DNA from: Eledone cirrhosa | Taxonomy: Eukaryota > Mollusca > Cephalopoda > Octopoda > Eledonidae | Direction: 5' to 3' | Length of the DNA stretch: 64,000 bases | Assembly: GCA_964016885.1 (NCBI GenBank) | Contig: OZ024740.1 | Location: 2,081,095 to 2,145,094, forward strand | Shown: positions 42,101 through 56,400 of the stretch, piece by piece | Position numbering within the stretch: position 1 is the stretch's first letter | How the letters are laid out: every line of letters starts with the position of its first letter | Made by a program: the position numbers and the translations under genes | The notes under the pieces: model-generated | Databases searched by the model: none | What the model saw: the letters and a program-made list of their open reading frames with translations, nothing else | What the model was told of the DNA's origin: nothing

Positions 42101-42910
42101 ATGTAGTGTGTAGTATGTGGTGTGTGTAGTATGTGTTGTTTAGTATGTAGTGTGTTTGTTGTATGTGGTGAGTAGTATGTGGTGTGTGCAGTATGTAGTG
42201 GGTGTAGTATATGGTGTGTAGTATGTAGTGTGTGTGTAGTATGTGCTGTGTAGCATATGGTGTATAGTATGTGGTGTGTAGTATGTGGTGTGTAGTACAT
42301 GGTCTGTGTAGTGTGTGGTGTGTGTGTAGTATATGGTGTATAGTATTTTGTATGTAGTATGTGGTGTGTATAGTATGAAGTGTGTGTGTAGTATGTGGTA
42401 TGTGTGTAGTATGTGGTGTGTGTAGTATGTGGTATGTGTGTAGTATGTGGTGTGTGTAGTGTGTGGTGTGTGTGTAGTATGTGGTGTGTGTAGTATGTGG
42501 TGTATAGTATGTGGTATGTATTATGTGGTGTGTGGAGTATGTGGACTGTGTAGTATGTGGGGGGTGTAGTACGTGGTGGGTGTCGTATGTAGTATGTAGT
42601 ATGTGGTGTGTGTGTAGTATGTCGTGTGTGTGTAGTATGTCGTGTGTGTGTGTATGTGGTGTGTAGTATGTGGTGTGTGTAGTATGTGGTGTGTGTAGTA
42701 TGTGGTGTGTGTGAAGCATGTGGTCTGTAGTGTGTGTTGTATGAAGTGTGTGTAGTAAGTGGTCTGTAGTATGTGGTGTGTGTAGTATTTGGTGTGTGCG
42801 TAGTATGTGGTGTGGGTGTAGTATGTGGTGTGTATGTAGTATGTGGTGTGTGTAGTATGTGGTGTGTAGTATTTGGTGTGTAGTATTTGGTGTGTAGTAT
42901 ATGGTGTGTG
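39181..42910. repeat. Higher-order repeat block 2 (~3.7 kb)
   Basis: Same landmark order as block 1: TGGAATGTGTAGTAAGGGTG at 39181, ACCTAGAAAGTGG at 42078, GTCTGTAGTGTGTGTTGTAT at 42723. Shortened mainly in the 46-bp sub-array. Confidence 0.8.
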
Positions 42911-43499
42911 TGTAGTATGTGGTGTGTGTGTAGTATGTGGTGTGTGTGTAGTATGTGGTCTGTGTGTAGTATGTGGTGTGTGTAGTATGTGGTGTGTGTA
43001 ATATATGGTGTATAGTATGTGGTGTGTGTAGTTTGTGCTTTGGAGTATGTAGTGTGTGTGTAGTATGTGGTGTTTGTGTATTATGTGATATGTGTAGTAT
43101 ATGGTGTGTGTAGTATGTAGTATGTGGTCTGTGTTGTATATCGTGTGTGTAGTATGTGGTATGTGTCGTATGTGGTGTGTAGTATGTGGTGTGTGTAGTA
43201 TCTGGTGTGTAGTATTTGTTGTGTAGTAGGTGGTGTGTAGTTTGTGGTGTATGTAGTATATGGTATGTGTGTAGCATGTGGTCTGTAGTATAAGGTGTGT
43301 ACTATATTGTGTTTATAGTATGTGGTGTGTGTGTAGTATGTGGTGTGTGTTGTATATGGTGTGTCGTGTGTGGTGTGTATATTATATGGTGTTTAGTATG
43401 TGGTGGGTGTAGTATGTGGGGGGTGTAGTATGGGGTGTGTGTAGTATGTGATGTTTAGTATGTGGTGTCTAGTATGTGGTGTGTGTAGTATGTGGTGTG

Positions 43500-46260
43500 T
43501 GTGTAGTATATGGTGTATAGTATGTGGTATGTATTATGAGGTGTATAGTATGTGGTATGTATTATGTGGTGTGTGTAGTATGTGGTGTGTGTGTAGTATA
43601 TGGTGTATAGTATGTGGTATGTATTATGTGGTGTGTGTGTAGTATATGGTGTGTAATATGTGGTGTGTGTAGTATGTGGTGTGTGTGGTGTGTGTTGTAT
43701 GTGGTGGGTGTGGTATGTAGTATGTGGTGTGTAGTATGGTGTGTGTGTAGTATGTGGTGGGTGTTGTATGTGGTGTGTGTAGTATGTGGTGTGTGTAGTA
43801 TGTGGTGTGTGTGGTATGTAGTATGGGGTGTGTAGTATGGGGTGTGTAGTATGTGGTGAGTAGTATGTGGTGTGTGTAGTATGTGGTGGGTGTTGTATGT
43901 GGTGGGTTTTGTATGTGGTGTGTGTGGTATGTAGTAGGGGGTGTGTTGTATGTGGTGTGTAGTATGTGGTGAGTAGTATGTGGTGTGTAGTATGTGGTGA
44001 GTAGTATGGGGTGTGTTGTATGTGGTGGCTGTTGTATGTAGTATGTGGTGTGTAGTATGTGGTGAGTAGTATGTGGTGTGTGTAGTATGTGGCGAGTAGT
44101 ATGTGGTGTGTGTGGTATGTAGTATGTGGTGTGTAGTATGGGGTGTGTTGTATGTGGTGAGTAGTATGTGGTGTGTGTAGTATGTGGTGGCTGTTGTATG
44201 TGGTGTGTGTGGTATGTAGTATGGAGTGTGTGTAGTATGTGGTGTGTGTGGTATGTGGTGAGTAGTATGTGGTGGCTGTTGTATGTGGTGTGTGTGGTAT
44301 GTAGTATGGGGTGTGTAGTATGTGGTGTGTAGTATGGTGTGTGTAGTATGTGGTGTGTGTAGTATGTGGTGGGTGTTGTATGTGGTGTGTGTAGTATGTG
44401 GTGTGTGTAGTATGTGGTGTGTGTGGTGTGTAGTATGGGGTGTATAGTATGTGGCGAGTAGTATGTGGTGTGTGTAGTATGTGGTGTGTGTAGTATGTGG
44501 TGGGTGTTGTATGTGGTGTGTAGTATGTAGTATGTGGTGTGTGTGTAGTATTTGGTGTGTATGTAGTATTTGGTGTGTAGTATGTGGTGTGTGTAGTATG
44601 TGGTGTGTAGTATTTGGTGTGTAGTATGTGGTGTGTAATATGTGGTGTGTATAGTATGTGGTGTGTGTAGTATGTGGTGTGTGCAATATATGGTGTATAG
44701 TATGTGGTGTGTGTAGTTTGTGCTTTGGAGTATGTGGTGTGTATAGTATGTGGTGTGTGTAGTTTGTGCTTTGGAGTATGTGGTGTGTGTGTAGTATGTG
44801 GTGTGTGTGTATTATGTGATATGTGTAGTATATGGTATGTGTAGTAGGTGGTGTGTAGTATGTAGTATGTGGTGTGTGTAGTATGTGGTTTGTGTTGTAT
44901 ATGGTGTGTGTACTATGTGGGGGTGTAGTATCTGGTGTGTAGTATGTGGTGTGGAGTATGAGAGGTGTAGTTTGTGGTGTATGTAGTATATGGTGTGTGT
45001 GTAGCATGTGGTGTGTGTAGTATGTGGTGTGTGTTGTATGTGCTGTGTGTGTAGTATGTGGTGTGTGTTGTATATGGTGTGTGTAGTATGTGGTGTGTGT
45101 AGTATGTGGTGTGTAGTTAATGGTGTGTATAGTATGTGTAGTATGTGGTGTGTGTAGTATGTGTTGTTTAGTATGTGGTGAATAGTATATGGGGTGTGTA
45201 GTATGTAGTGGGTGTAGTATGTGGTGTGTGTAGCATGTGGTGTGTAGTATGTAGTATGTGGTGCCTAGTAAGTGGTGTCTGTAGAATGTAGTGTGTGGTG
45301 TGTGTAGTATGTGTTGTTTAGTATGTAGTGTGTTTGTTGTATGTGGTGAGTAGTATGTGGTGTGTGCAGTATGTAGTGGGTGTAGTATATGGTGTGTAGT
45401 ATGTAGTGTGTGTGTAGTATGTGCTGTGTAGCATATGGTGTATAGTATGTGGTGTGTAGTATGTGGTGTGTAGTATGTGATGTGTGTAGTATGTGGTGTG
45501 TAGTACATGGTCTGTGTAGTGTGTGGTGTGTGTGTAGTATATGGTGTATAGTATTTTGTATGTAGTATGTGGTGTGTATAGTATGAAGTGTGTGTGTAGT
45601 ATGTGGTGTGTGTAGTGTGTGGTGTGTGTGTAGTATGTGGTGTGTAATATATGGTGTATAGTATGTGGTATGTATTATGTGGTGTGTGTAGTATGTGGGG
45701 GATGTAGTACGTGGTATGGGGTGTGTAGTATATAGTATGTGGTGTGTGTGTCGTATGTCGTGTGTGTGTGTATGTGGTGTGTAGTAAGTGGTCTGTAGTA
45801 TGTGGTGTGTGTGTAGTATGTGGTGTGGGTGTAGTATGTGGTGTGTGTGTAGTATGTGGTGTGTGTAGTATGTGGTGTGTAGTATTTGGTGTGTAGTATG
45901 TGGTGTGTATAGTATATGGTGTGTGTGTAGTATGTGGTGTGTGTAATATATGGTGTATAGTATGTGGTGTGTGTAGTTTGTGCTTTGGAGTATGTAGTGT
46001 GTGTGTAGTATGTGGTGTTTGTGTATTATGTGATATGTGTAGTATATAGTGTGTGTAGTATGTAGTATGTGGTCTGTGTTGTATATCGTGTGTGTAGTAT
46101 GTGGTATGTGTCGTATGTGGTGTGTGTATTATCTGTTGTGTAGTAGGTGGTGTGAGATATGTGGTGTGGAGTATGAGATGTGTAGTTTGTGGTGTGGGTA
46201 GTATGTGGTGTATGTGTAGCATGTGGTCTGTAGTATAAGGTGTGTACTATGTTGTGTTTA
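43500..46260. repeat. Higher-order repeat block 3 (partial, diverged)
   Basis: Carries the variant landmark GCCTAGTAAGTGGTGTCTGT at 45263 (3,185 bp from block 2's). A GTTTGTGCTTTGGAGTATGT landmark occurs at 43031 and again at 45976, 2,945 bp apart. Confidence 0.7.
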
Positions 46261-49200
46261 TAGTATGTGGTGTGTGTGTAGTATGTGGTGTGTGTTGTAT
46301 ATGGTGTGTCGTGTGTGGTGTGTATATTATATGGTGTTTAGTATGTGGTGTGAAGTATGTGGTGGGTGTAGTATGTGGGGGGTGTAGTATGTGGTGTGTG
46401 TAGTATGGGGTGTGTCTAGTATGTGATGTTTAGTATGTGGTGTCTAGTATGTGGTGTGTGTAGTATGTGGTGTGTAGTATGGGGTGTGTGTGTAGTGTGT
46501 GGTGTGTAGTATGTAGTGTGTGTGTAGCATGTGGTGTGTGTAATATGTGGTGTGTAGTATATGTTGTATAGTATGTGGTATGTAGTATGGTGGGTGTGTA
46601 GTATGTGGTGTGTACTATGTCGTGTGTGTAGTATATGGTGTGTAGTATGTGGTGTGTGTAGTATGTGGTGTGTGTGTAGTATGTGATGTGTAATATGTCG
46701 TGTGTAGTATTTGGTGGGTAGTATGCAATGTGTAGAATGTGTGTAGTATGGGGTCTGATGTATGTGGTGTGTTGTATGGGGTGTATGTAGTATGTGATGT
46801 TTAGTATGTGGTGTGGGTAGTATGGGATCTGTATGTAATATGTGGTGTGTGTCTAGTATGTGGTGTGTGTATAGTATGAGGTGTGTGTGTAGTATGTGGT
46901 GTGTGTGTAGTATGTGGTGTATGTAATGTGTGGTGTGTATGTAGCATGTGGTGTATGTAATAAGTGGTGTGCAATATTTTGTGTGTGTAGTATCTGGTGT
47001 GTTGTATGTGGTGTATGTAGTGTGTAGTATGTGGTCTGTTGTATATGGCGTGTGTAGCATGTGGTATTTGTAGTATGTGGTGTGTGTAGTATGTGGTGTG
47101 TGTAGCATGTGGTGTGTGTATTGTGTGGTGTGTAGTATTTGTTGTGTAATAAGTGGTGTCTAGTATGTGTTGTGTAGTATGTTGTTTGTACTATGTGGTG
47201 TGCATAGTATGTGTTGTTTAGTATGTGGTGTGTGTTTGTTGTGTGTGGTGTGTGTAGTATGTGGTGTTTGTAGTATGTGGTGTGTGTAGTATGTGGTGTG
47301 TTGTTTGTGGTGTGTGTAGTATGAGGTGTGTGCAGTATGTGGTCTGTAGTATGTGGTGTGTGTAGTATTTAGTGGGTGTAGTATATGGTGTGTAGTATGT
47401 GGTGGGTAGTATATAGTGTGTAGTACGTGTTGTTTGTAGTATGTGGTGAGTAGTACGTGTTGTGTACTATGTGGTTTGTAGTATGTAGTATGTGGTGTGT
47501 GTAGTATGAGGTGTGAAATATGTGGTGTGTAGTATGTGGTGTGTAAAATGTGATGTGTATAGTATATGGTGTGTGTGTAGTATGTGGAGTGTGGACTGTA
47601 TGGTGTGTGTAGTATATGGTGGGTAGTATATAGTGTGTAGTACGTGTTGTTTGTAGTATGTGGTGTGTGTAGTATGTGGTGTGTGTAGTATGTGGTGTGT
47701 AGTGTGTGGTGTGTAGTATGGGGTGTGTAGTATATGTTGTATAGTATGTGGTCTGTAGTATGTTGTGTGTAGTATGTGGTGTGTGTAGTATGTAGTATGT
47801 AGAATGTGGTGTGTGTGTAGTATGTGGTATGTGTGTAGTATGTGGTGTGTGTAGTATATGGTGTGAAGTATATGGTGTTTTTTATGTGGTGTGTAGTATG
47901 TGGTGTGTGTAGTATATGGTGTGAAGTATGTGGTGTGTAGTATATGGTGTTTTGTATGTGGTGTGTAGTATTTGTTGTGTAGTATGTGGTGTGTAGTATG
48001 CCGTGTGTAGTACGTCGTGTGTTTGTAGTATGCGGTGTGTAGTATGTGGTGTGTGTAGTATGTAGTGTGTAATTTTTGGTGTGTGTGTAGTATGTGGTCT
48101 GTAGTATGTGGTGTGTGTAGTGTGTAGTATGTGGTCTGTAGTATGTGGTGTGTAGTATGTGGTGTGTGTAGTATGTGGTCTGTGTTGTATATGGTGTGTG
48201 TAATATGTGGTGTGTTGTATGTTGTGTGTGTAATATGTGGTCTGTAGTATTTGGTGAATAGTCTGTGGTGTTTGTAGTATGTAGTGGGTGTAGTATGGGG
48301 TGTGTATGTAGTATGTGGTGTGTGTAGTATGTGGTGTGTATTGTGTGGTGTGTGTAGTATGTGGTGTGTACTATGTGGTGTGTAGTCTGTGATGTGTTTA
48401 GTATGTAGTGTCTGTGTAGTATGTGGTGTGTGTGTTGTATGTGGAGTGTGTAGTTTGTGGTGTGTAGCGTATGGTGTATAGTATGTGGTATGTAGTATGT
48501 GGTGTGTTGTATGTAGTGTGCGTAGTATGTGGTATATGTAGTGTGTCGTATGTGGTGTGTAGTATGTGGTCTGTAGTATGTGGTGTGTGTAGTATGTGGT
48601 GTGTAGTATGTGGTGTGTGTAGTATGTGGTGTGTGTAGTATGTGGTCTGTGTTGTATATGGTGTGTGTAGTATGTGGTGGGTGTTGTATGTGGTGTGTGT
48701 AGTATGTGGTGTGTAGTATGCGGTGTGTAGTATGTGGTGATTGTAGTATGTGGTGTTTGTAGAATATTTTGTGTAATATGTGGGGGTGTATTATGTGGTA
48801 TGTAGGATGGGGTGTGTAGTATGTAGTGTGTTGGATGTTGTGTGTGTAATATGTGGTGTGTAGTAAGTGGTGTGTTTAGTATGTGGTGTGTAGTATAACG
48901 TGTATAGTATGTGGCGTGTAGCATGTGGTGTGTAGTATGTGGTTTGTACTATGTGGTGTGTGTAGTATATGCTGTGTAGTATGGTGTGTGTAGTATGTGG
49001 TGTGTTGTATGTGGTGTGTAGTATGTGGTGTGTAGTATGTGGTGTGTAGTATGTGGTATGTGTAGTATGTGGTATGTAGTATGTGATGTGTTGTTTGTGG
49101 TGTGTAGCATGTGGGGTATGTAGTATATGGTGTGTGTAGTATGTGGTGTGTGTAGTATGTGGTCTGTGTTGTATATGGTGTGTGTAATATGTGGTGTGTT

Positions 49201-51659
49201 GTGTTTGTAATATGTGGTGTGTAGTATGTGTTGTGTAGATATGTGGTGTGTAGTATGTGGTGTGTTTAGTATGTAGTGTGTAGTATAACGTGTATAGTAT
49301 GTGGCATGTAGCATGTGGTGTGTCGTATGTGGTGTGTAGTATGTGGTTTGTACTATGTGGTGTGTGTAGTATGGGGTCTGTGTGTAGTATGTGGTGTGTT
49401 GTATGTGGTGTGTAGTATGTGGTGTGTAGTATGTGGTGTGTCGTATGTGGTGTGTAGTATGTGGTGTGTGTAGTATGTGGTATGTAGTATGTGGTGTGTA
49501 GTATGTGATGTGTTGTTTGTGGTGTGTAGTATGTGGTGTGTAGTATGTTATGTTTGTAGTATGTGGTGTGTGAGAGACGTGGTGTCCGTGTGTAGTATGT
49601 GGTGTGTAGTATGTTATGTTTGTAGTATGTGGTGTGTGAGATATGTGGTGTGCGTGTGTAGTATGTGGTGTGTGTGTAGTATGTGGTGTGTAGTATGTGT
49701 TGTGTGTAGTATGTGGTGTGTGTAGTATGTGGTGTGTGTTGTATGTGGTGTGTGTTGTATATGGTATGTGATGTATGTAGTATGTGGTGTGTAGTATGTG
49801 GTTTGTGGAGTGTAGAATGTGGTGTCTAGTATGTGTTGTATAGTATGTGGTTTGTAGTATGTGGTGTGTGTAGCATGTGGTGTATGTGTAGTATGTGGTG
49901 TGTGTGTAGTATGTGTTGTTTAGTATGTGGTGTGTAGTATGTAGTGTATAGTATGTGATGTGTGTATTATCTCCTGTGTTTGTAGTATGTCTTGTGTAGT
50001 GTGTGGTGTGTGTAGTATGTCGTGTGTAGTATGTGTTGAGTAGTGTGTGGTGTGTGTAGTATGTAGTGGGTGTGTGTATTAAGTAGTGTGTAGTATGTGG
50101 TGTGTGTAGTATGTAGTGTGTAGTATGTAATGTGTGTAGTATCACGTGTTTGTAGTATGTCTTGTGTATTGTGTGGTGTGTAGTATGTGATGAGTAGTAT
50201 GTGGTGGGTGTAGTATATCGTGTGTAGTTTGTGGTGTGTAGTATGTGGCGTGTGTAGTATGTGGTGTGTAGTATGTGGTGTGTGTAGTATGTGGTGGGTA
50301 GTATATTGTGTGTAGTATGTGATGTGTGTAGTAAGTGGTGTGCGTAGTATGTGGTGTGTAATATGTGATGTGTAGTATGTGGTGTGTATTGTATATGGTG
50401 TGTGTGTAGTAGGTGGTGGATAGTTTGTGGTATGTATACTAAGTGATGTGTTATGTATGTGGTGTGTGTAGTATGTGGTGTGTATAGTATATGGTGTGTG
50501 TGTAGTATGTGGTGTGTGTAGTATATGGTGTATAGTATGTGTAGCATGTGGTGTGTTGTATGTGGTGTGTGTAGTATATGGTTTGTAGTATGTGGTGTGT
50601 GTAGTATCGGGTCTGTGTGTAGTATGTGGTGTGTTTAGTATGTTGTGTGTAGTATGTGGTGTGTGTAGTATGTAGAGTGTATGTAGTATGTGGTGTGTGT
50701 GTAGTATGTGGTGTGTGTGGTATGTGTAGTATGTGGTGTGTGTAATATGTGGTATGTAGTATGCGGTGTGTGTATTAAGTAGTGTGTAGTATGTGTATTT
50801 TGTGGTATGTGGTGTGTGTGTAGTATGTGGTGTGTGTATTATGTGGTGTATAGTATGTGGTATGTAGTATGTGTGTGTGTGTAGTATGTGGTGTGTAGTA
50901 TGTGGTGCGTGTTGTATGTTGTGTGTAGTATGTGTAGTATGTGGTGTGTGTGTAGTATGTGGTGAGTCGTATGTGGTTTGTGTAGTATGTAGTGTGTAGT
51001 ATGTGGTGTGTAGTATGTGATGTGTGTAGCATCTCGTGTGTTTGTAGTATGTCTTGTGTAGTGTTTGGTGTGTAGTATGTGGTGTGTGTAGTATGTAGTG
51101 GGTGTAGTATGTTGTGTGTAGTATGTGATGTCTGGTCTGTGGTGTGTAGAATATGGTGTGTGTAGTATCTGGTGTGTAATATGTGGTTTGTAGTATGTGG
51201 TTTGTATAGTATGTGGTGTGTGTGTAGTATGTGGTGTGTAGAATATGGTGTGTGTAGTATCTGGTGTGTAGTATGTTGTGTGTAATATGTGGTTTGTAGT
51301 ATGTGGTGTGTATAGTATGTGGTGTGTCGTTAGTATGTGGTGTGTAGCATGTGTTGTAGTATGAGGTGTGTGTACTATTTGGTGCGTGTAGTATCGTGTG
51401 TGTAGTATATGGTGTTTAGTATGTCGTGTGTAGTATGTGGTGTGTGGTGTGTGTAGTATGTGCTGTGTGTAGTATGTGGGGTGTAGTATGTGGTGTGTGT
51501 AGTATGTGGTGCGTGAAGTATGTGGTGTGTAGTATGTGGTGTGTGTAGTATGTGTACCATGTGGTGTCTGTAATATGCGGTGTGTAGTATGTGGTGCGTT
51601 GTTTGTGGTGTGGTGTAGTATGTAGTGTGTAGTATGTGGTGTGTAGTACGTGGTGTGTA

Positions 51660-53400
51660 GTGTGTGCTGTCTGTAGTATGTGGTGTGCGTAGTATGTTGT
51701 GTGCAGTATGTGGTGTGTAGTATGTAGTGTGTGTATTATGTGGTGTGCGTCGTATGTGGTGTGTAGTATGTGGTGTGTGTGTAGTATGTGGTGTATGTAG
51801 TATTTGGTGTGTAGTATGTGTTGTGTGTAGTATGTGCTATGTGTAGTATGTGGTGTGTAGTATGTGGTATGTCTTGTATATGGTGTGTTTAGTATGTGGT
51901 GTGTGTAGTATGTGGTGCGTGTAGTATGTGCTGTGTGTAGTATGTGGTGTGTAGTAAGTGGTGTGTAGTATGTGGTGTGTAGTATGCGGTGTGTGTAGGT
52001 TGTGGTGTATAGTATGTGGCGTGTAGTATGTGGTGTGTAGTATGTGGTGTGTGTAGTATGTGTTGTTTTGTATGTAGTGTGTAGTATGTGGTGTGTATAG
52101 TATGTGATGTGTAGTATGTGTTGTTTTGTATGTGGTGTGTGTAGTATGTGGTGTGAGTAATATGTGGTGTGTGTAGTATGTGGTGTGTAGTATATGGTGT
52201 GTGTGGTATGTAGTATGTGGTGTGTAGTATCTGGTGTGTGTAGTATGTGGTGTGTGTGTAATATGTGGTGTGTGGTTAGTATGTGGTGTGTAGTATGTGG
52301 TCTGTATGTGGTGTGTGTAGTATTTGGTGCGTGTAGTATCGTGTGTGTAGTATGCGCTGTTTGTATTATGTGGTGTGTGTAGTATGTGGTGTGTGTGTAG
52401 TATGTGGTGTGTGTAGTATTTGATGTGTAGTATGTAGTGTGTGTATTATGTGGTGTGTGTGTAGTATGTGGTGTATGTAGTATGTGGTGTGTAGTATGTG
52501 TTAAGTGTAGTATGTGCTATGTGTAGTATGTGGTGTGTGTAATATGTGTGGTCTGTGTAGTGTATGGTGTGTGTAGTGTGTGGTGTGTGTAGTATATGGT
52601 GGGTGTAGTATGTGGTGTGTGTAGTATGTGGTGTGTAGTATCGGGTGTGTGTAATATGTGGTGCGTTGTATGTGGTGTGTACTATGTTGTGTGTAGTATG
52701 TAGTGTGTGTTGTATTTGGTGCGTGTAGTATCGTGTGTGTAGTATGCGCTGTTTGTATTATGTGGTGTGTAGTATGTGGTATGTGGTGTGTGTAGTATGT
52801 GTAGTATGTGGTATGTAGTATGTGGTTTCTGTAATATGCGCTGTGTATTATGTGGTGCGTTGTTTGTGGTGTGTGTAGTATGTGGTGTGTAGTATGTGAC
52901 GAGTAGTACGTGGTGTGTAGTGTGTGTTGTCTGTAGTATGTGGTGTGCGTAGTATGTTGTGTGCAGGATGTGGTGTGTGTAGTATGTGGTGTGTAGTATG
53001 TAGTGTGTGTATTACGTGGTGTGCGTCGTATGTGGTGTAGTATGTATTGTGTATTATGTGGTGTGTAGTATATGCTGTGTAGTATGTGGTGTGTGGTGTG
53101 TGTAGTATGAGGTGTGAAGTATGTGGTTTGTGCAGTATGTGATGTCTAGTATGTGGTGTGTTGTATGTCGTGTGTGTGTAGTATGTGGTGTGTAGTAAGT
53201 AGTGTGTGTAATATGTGGTGTGTAGTCTGTGGTGTGTGTAGTATGTGGTATGTAGTATGTGTAGTATGTGATGTGTAGTATGTGGTGTGTAGGATGTGGC
53301 GTGTAGAATATGGTGTGTGTAATATGTGATGTGTAGTATGTGGTGTGTGTAATATGTGGTGTATGTGTAGTATGTAGTGTGTGTAATATGTGGTGTGTGG
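51660..53400. repeat. Duplicated segment within the array, family with 62041-62540
   Basis: The landmark CTGTAGTATGTGGTGTGCGT is at 51671, 52931 and 62052: spacings 1,260 bp and 9,121 bp. The 52931 and 62052 copies stay alignable for about 480 bp. Confidence 0.75.
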
Positions 53401-56400
53401 TTAGTATGTGGTGTGTGTGTAGTATGTGGTGTGTGTAGTATGTGGTGTGTGTGTAGTATGTGGTGTGTGTAGTATGTGCTGTGTAGTATATGGTGTGTAG
53501 TATGTGGTGTGTAGTATGTGTTGTGTAGTATGTGGTGTGTAGTATGTGGTGTGTAGTATGTGGTGTGTAGTATGTGTTGTGTGTAGTATGTGGTGTGTAG
53601 TATGAGATATGTAATATGTGGTGTGTAGTATGTGGTGTGTAGTATGTGGTGTGTGTAGTATGTGGTGTGTAGTATGTGGCGTGTAGTATGTGGCGTGTAG
53701 TATGTGGGGTGTAGTATGTGGTGTGTAGTATGTGTTGTAAAGTATGTGGTGTGTAGTATGTGGTGTGTAGTATGTGGTGTGTAGTATGAGGTGTGTGTAG
53801 TATGTGGTGTGTGTAGTATGTGGTGTGTAATGTGTGGTGTAGAGTATGTGGTGTGTGTAGTATGTTGTGTGAAGTACGTGGTGTGTAGTATGTGGTGTGT
53901 AGTATGTTGTGTGTAGTATGTGGTTTGTAGTATGTGGTGTGTGTAGTATGTAGTGTGTAGTATGTGGTGTGTAGTATGTAGTATGTGGTGTGTGTAGTAT
54001 GTGGTGTGTAGTATAAGGTGTGTGTAGTATGGGTTTCTAGTATGTGGTGTGTAGTATGTGGTATGTGTAGTATGTGGTGTGTGTAGTATGTGGTGTGTAG
54101 TAGGTGGTATATAGTATGTGGTGTGTGTAGTATGTGGTGTGTAGTATGTGGTTTATAGTATGTAGTGTGTAGTATGTGGTGTGTAGTATGTGGTGTGTAG
54201 TATGTGGTGTGTGTAGTATGTGGTGTGTAGTATGTGGTGTGTGTAGCATGTTGTATGTAGTATGTGGTGTGTGTAGTATGTGGTGTGTAGTATGTGGTGT
54301 GTAATGTGTGGTGTGTAGTATGTGCTGTCTAGTATGTGGTGTGTGTAATATATGGTGTGTAGTATGTGGTGTGTAGTATGTGGTGTGTAGTATGTGGTTT
54401 GTGTAGTATGTAGTGTGTAGTATATGGTCTGTAGTATGTGGTGTGTGTAATATGTGGTGTGTAGTATGTTGTGTGTAGTATGTGGTGTGTAGTATGTGAT
54501 GTGTAGTATGTGGTGGGTGTAGTATTTTGTGTGTAGTATGTGGTTTGTGTAGTATGTGGTGTGTGTAGTATGAGGTGTATAATAAGTGGTGTGCAGTATT
54601 TTGTGTGTAGTATGTGGTGTGTGTAGTATGTGGTGTGTAGCATGTGGTGTGTGTAGTATGTGGTGTGTAGTATGTGGTGTGTAGTATGTGGTGTGTAGTT
54701 TGTGGTGTGTGTAGTATGTGGTGTGTGTAGTATGTGGTGTGTGTAGGATTTGGTGTGTAGTATGTGGTGTGTAGTATGTGGTGTGTAGTATGTGGTGTGT
54801 AGTATGTGGTTCGTAGTATGTGGTGTGTAGTATGTGTTGTGATGTATGTGGTGTGTAGTATGTGGTGTGTAGTATGTGGTGTGTGTATTATGTGGTGTGT
54901 GTAGTATGTGGTGTGTAATGTGGGGTATGTAGTATGTGGTGTGTGTAGTATGTTGTGTGAAGTATGTGGTGTATAGTATGTGGTGTGTAGTATGTGGTGT
55001 GTGTAATATGAGGTGTGTAGTATGTGGTGTGTAGTATGTGGTGTGTAGTATGTGGAGGGTGTAGTATGTGGTCTGTAGTATGTGGTGTGTATTGTGTGGT
55101 CTGTAGGATGTGGTGTGGAATATGTTTTGTGTAGTATGTGGTATGTAGTATGTGGTGTGTAGTGTGTGGTGTGTGTAGTATGTGTTTTGTAGTATGTGGT
55201 GTGTAGTATGTGGTGTGTGTAGTATGTGGTGTGTAGTATGAGGTGTGTGTAGTGTGTAGTATGTGGTGTGTGTATGTGGTGTGTGTAGTATGTGGTGTGT
55301 AGTATGTGGTGTGTGTAGTATGTGGTGTGTGTAGTGTGTGGTGTGTAGTATGTGGTGTTTAGTATGTGGTATGTAGTATGTGGTGTGTAGTATGTGGTGT
55401 GTAGTATGTGGTGTGTGTAGTATGTGGTGTGTAGTATGTGGTGTGTAGCATGTGGTGTGTGTAGTATGTGGTGTGTAGTATGTGGTGTGTAGTATGTGGT
55501 GTTTAGTATGTGGTGTGTAGTATGTGGTGTGTAGTTTGTGGTGTGTGTAGTTTGTGGTGTGTGTAGTATGTGGTGTGTGTAGGATGTGATGTGTAGTATG
55601 TGGTGTATAATATGTGGCGTGTTGTATGTGGGGTATAGTATGTTGTGTGTAGTATGTGGTGCGTAGTATGTGGTGTGTAGTATGTGGTTCGTAGTATGTG
55701 GTGTGTAGTATGTGGTGTGTAGTATGTGTTGTGATGTATGTGGTGTGTAGTATGTGGTGTGTAGTATGTGGTGTGTGTAGTATGTGGTGTGTGTAGTATG
55801 TGGTGTGTAGTGTGTGGTGTGTAGTATGTGGTGTATGTAGTATGTGGTGTGTGTAATATGTGGTGTGTAGTATGTGGTGTCTAGTATGTGGTGTGTGTAG
55901 TATGTGGTGTGTAGTATGTGGTGCGTAATGTGTGGTTTGTAGTATGTGCTGTCTAGTATGTGGTGTGTTTAGTATGTGGTGTGTAGTATGTGGTGTGTAG
56001 TATGTAGTGTGTAGTATATGGTGTGTGTAGTATGTGGTGTGTAGAATGTGGTGTTTATTATGTGGTGTGTAGTATGTGATGTGTAGTATGTGGTGTGTAG
56101 AATGTGGTTTGTGTAGTATGTTGTGTGTAGTATGTGGTCTGTAGTATGTGATGTGTAGTATGTGATGTGTAGTATGTGGTGGGTGTAGTATGTGGTATGT
56201 AGTATGTGGTGTGTAGTTTGTGGTGTGTGTAGTATGTGGTGTGTAGTATGTGGTGTGTGTAGGATGTGGTGTGTGTAGTATGTCGTGTGTACTATGTGGT
56301 GTGTGTAGTATGTGGTGTGTAGTATGTGGTGTGTATTATGTGGTGTGTGTATTTTGTGTGTGTATTATGTGGTGTGTAGTATGTGGTGTGTAGCATGTGG

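Noticed and set aside
36601..50547. Very long minus-strand frames (His/Thr/Tyr/Pro-rich, up to 886 codons) as genes
   Set aside because: They follow from a repeat unit whose complement lacks stop codons in every phase; they overlap one another in different frames and have no domain or start context.
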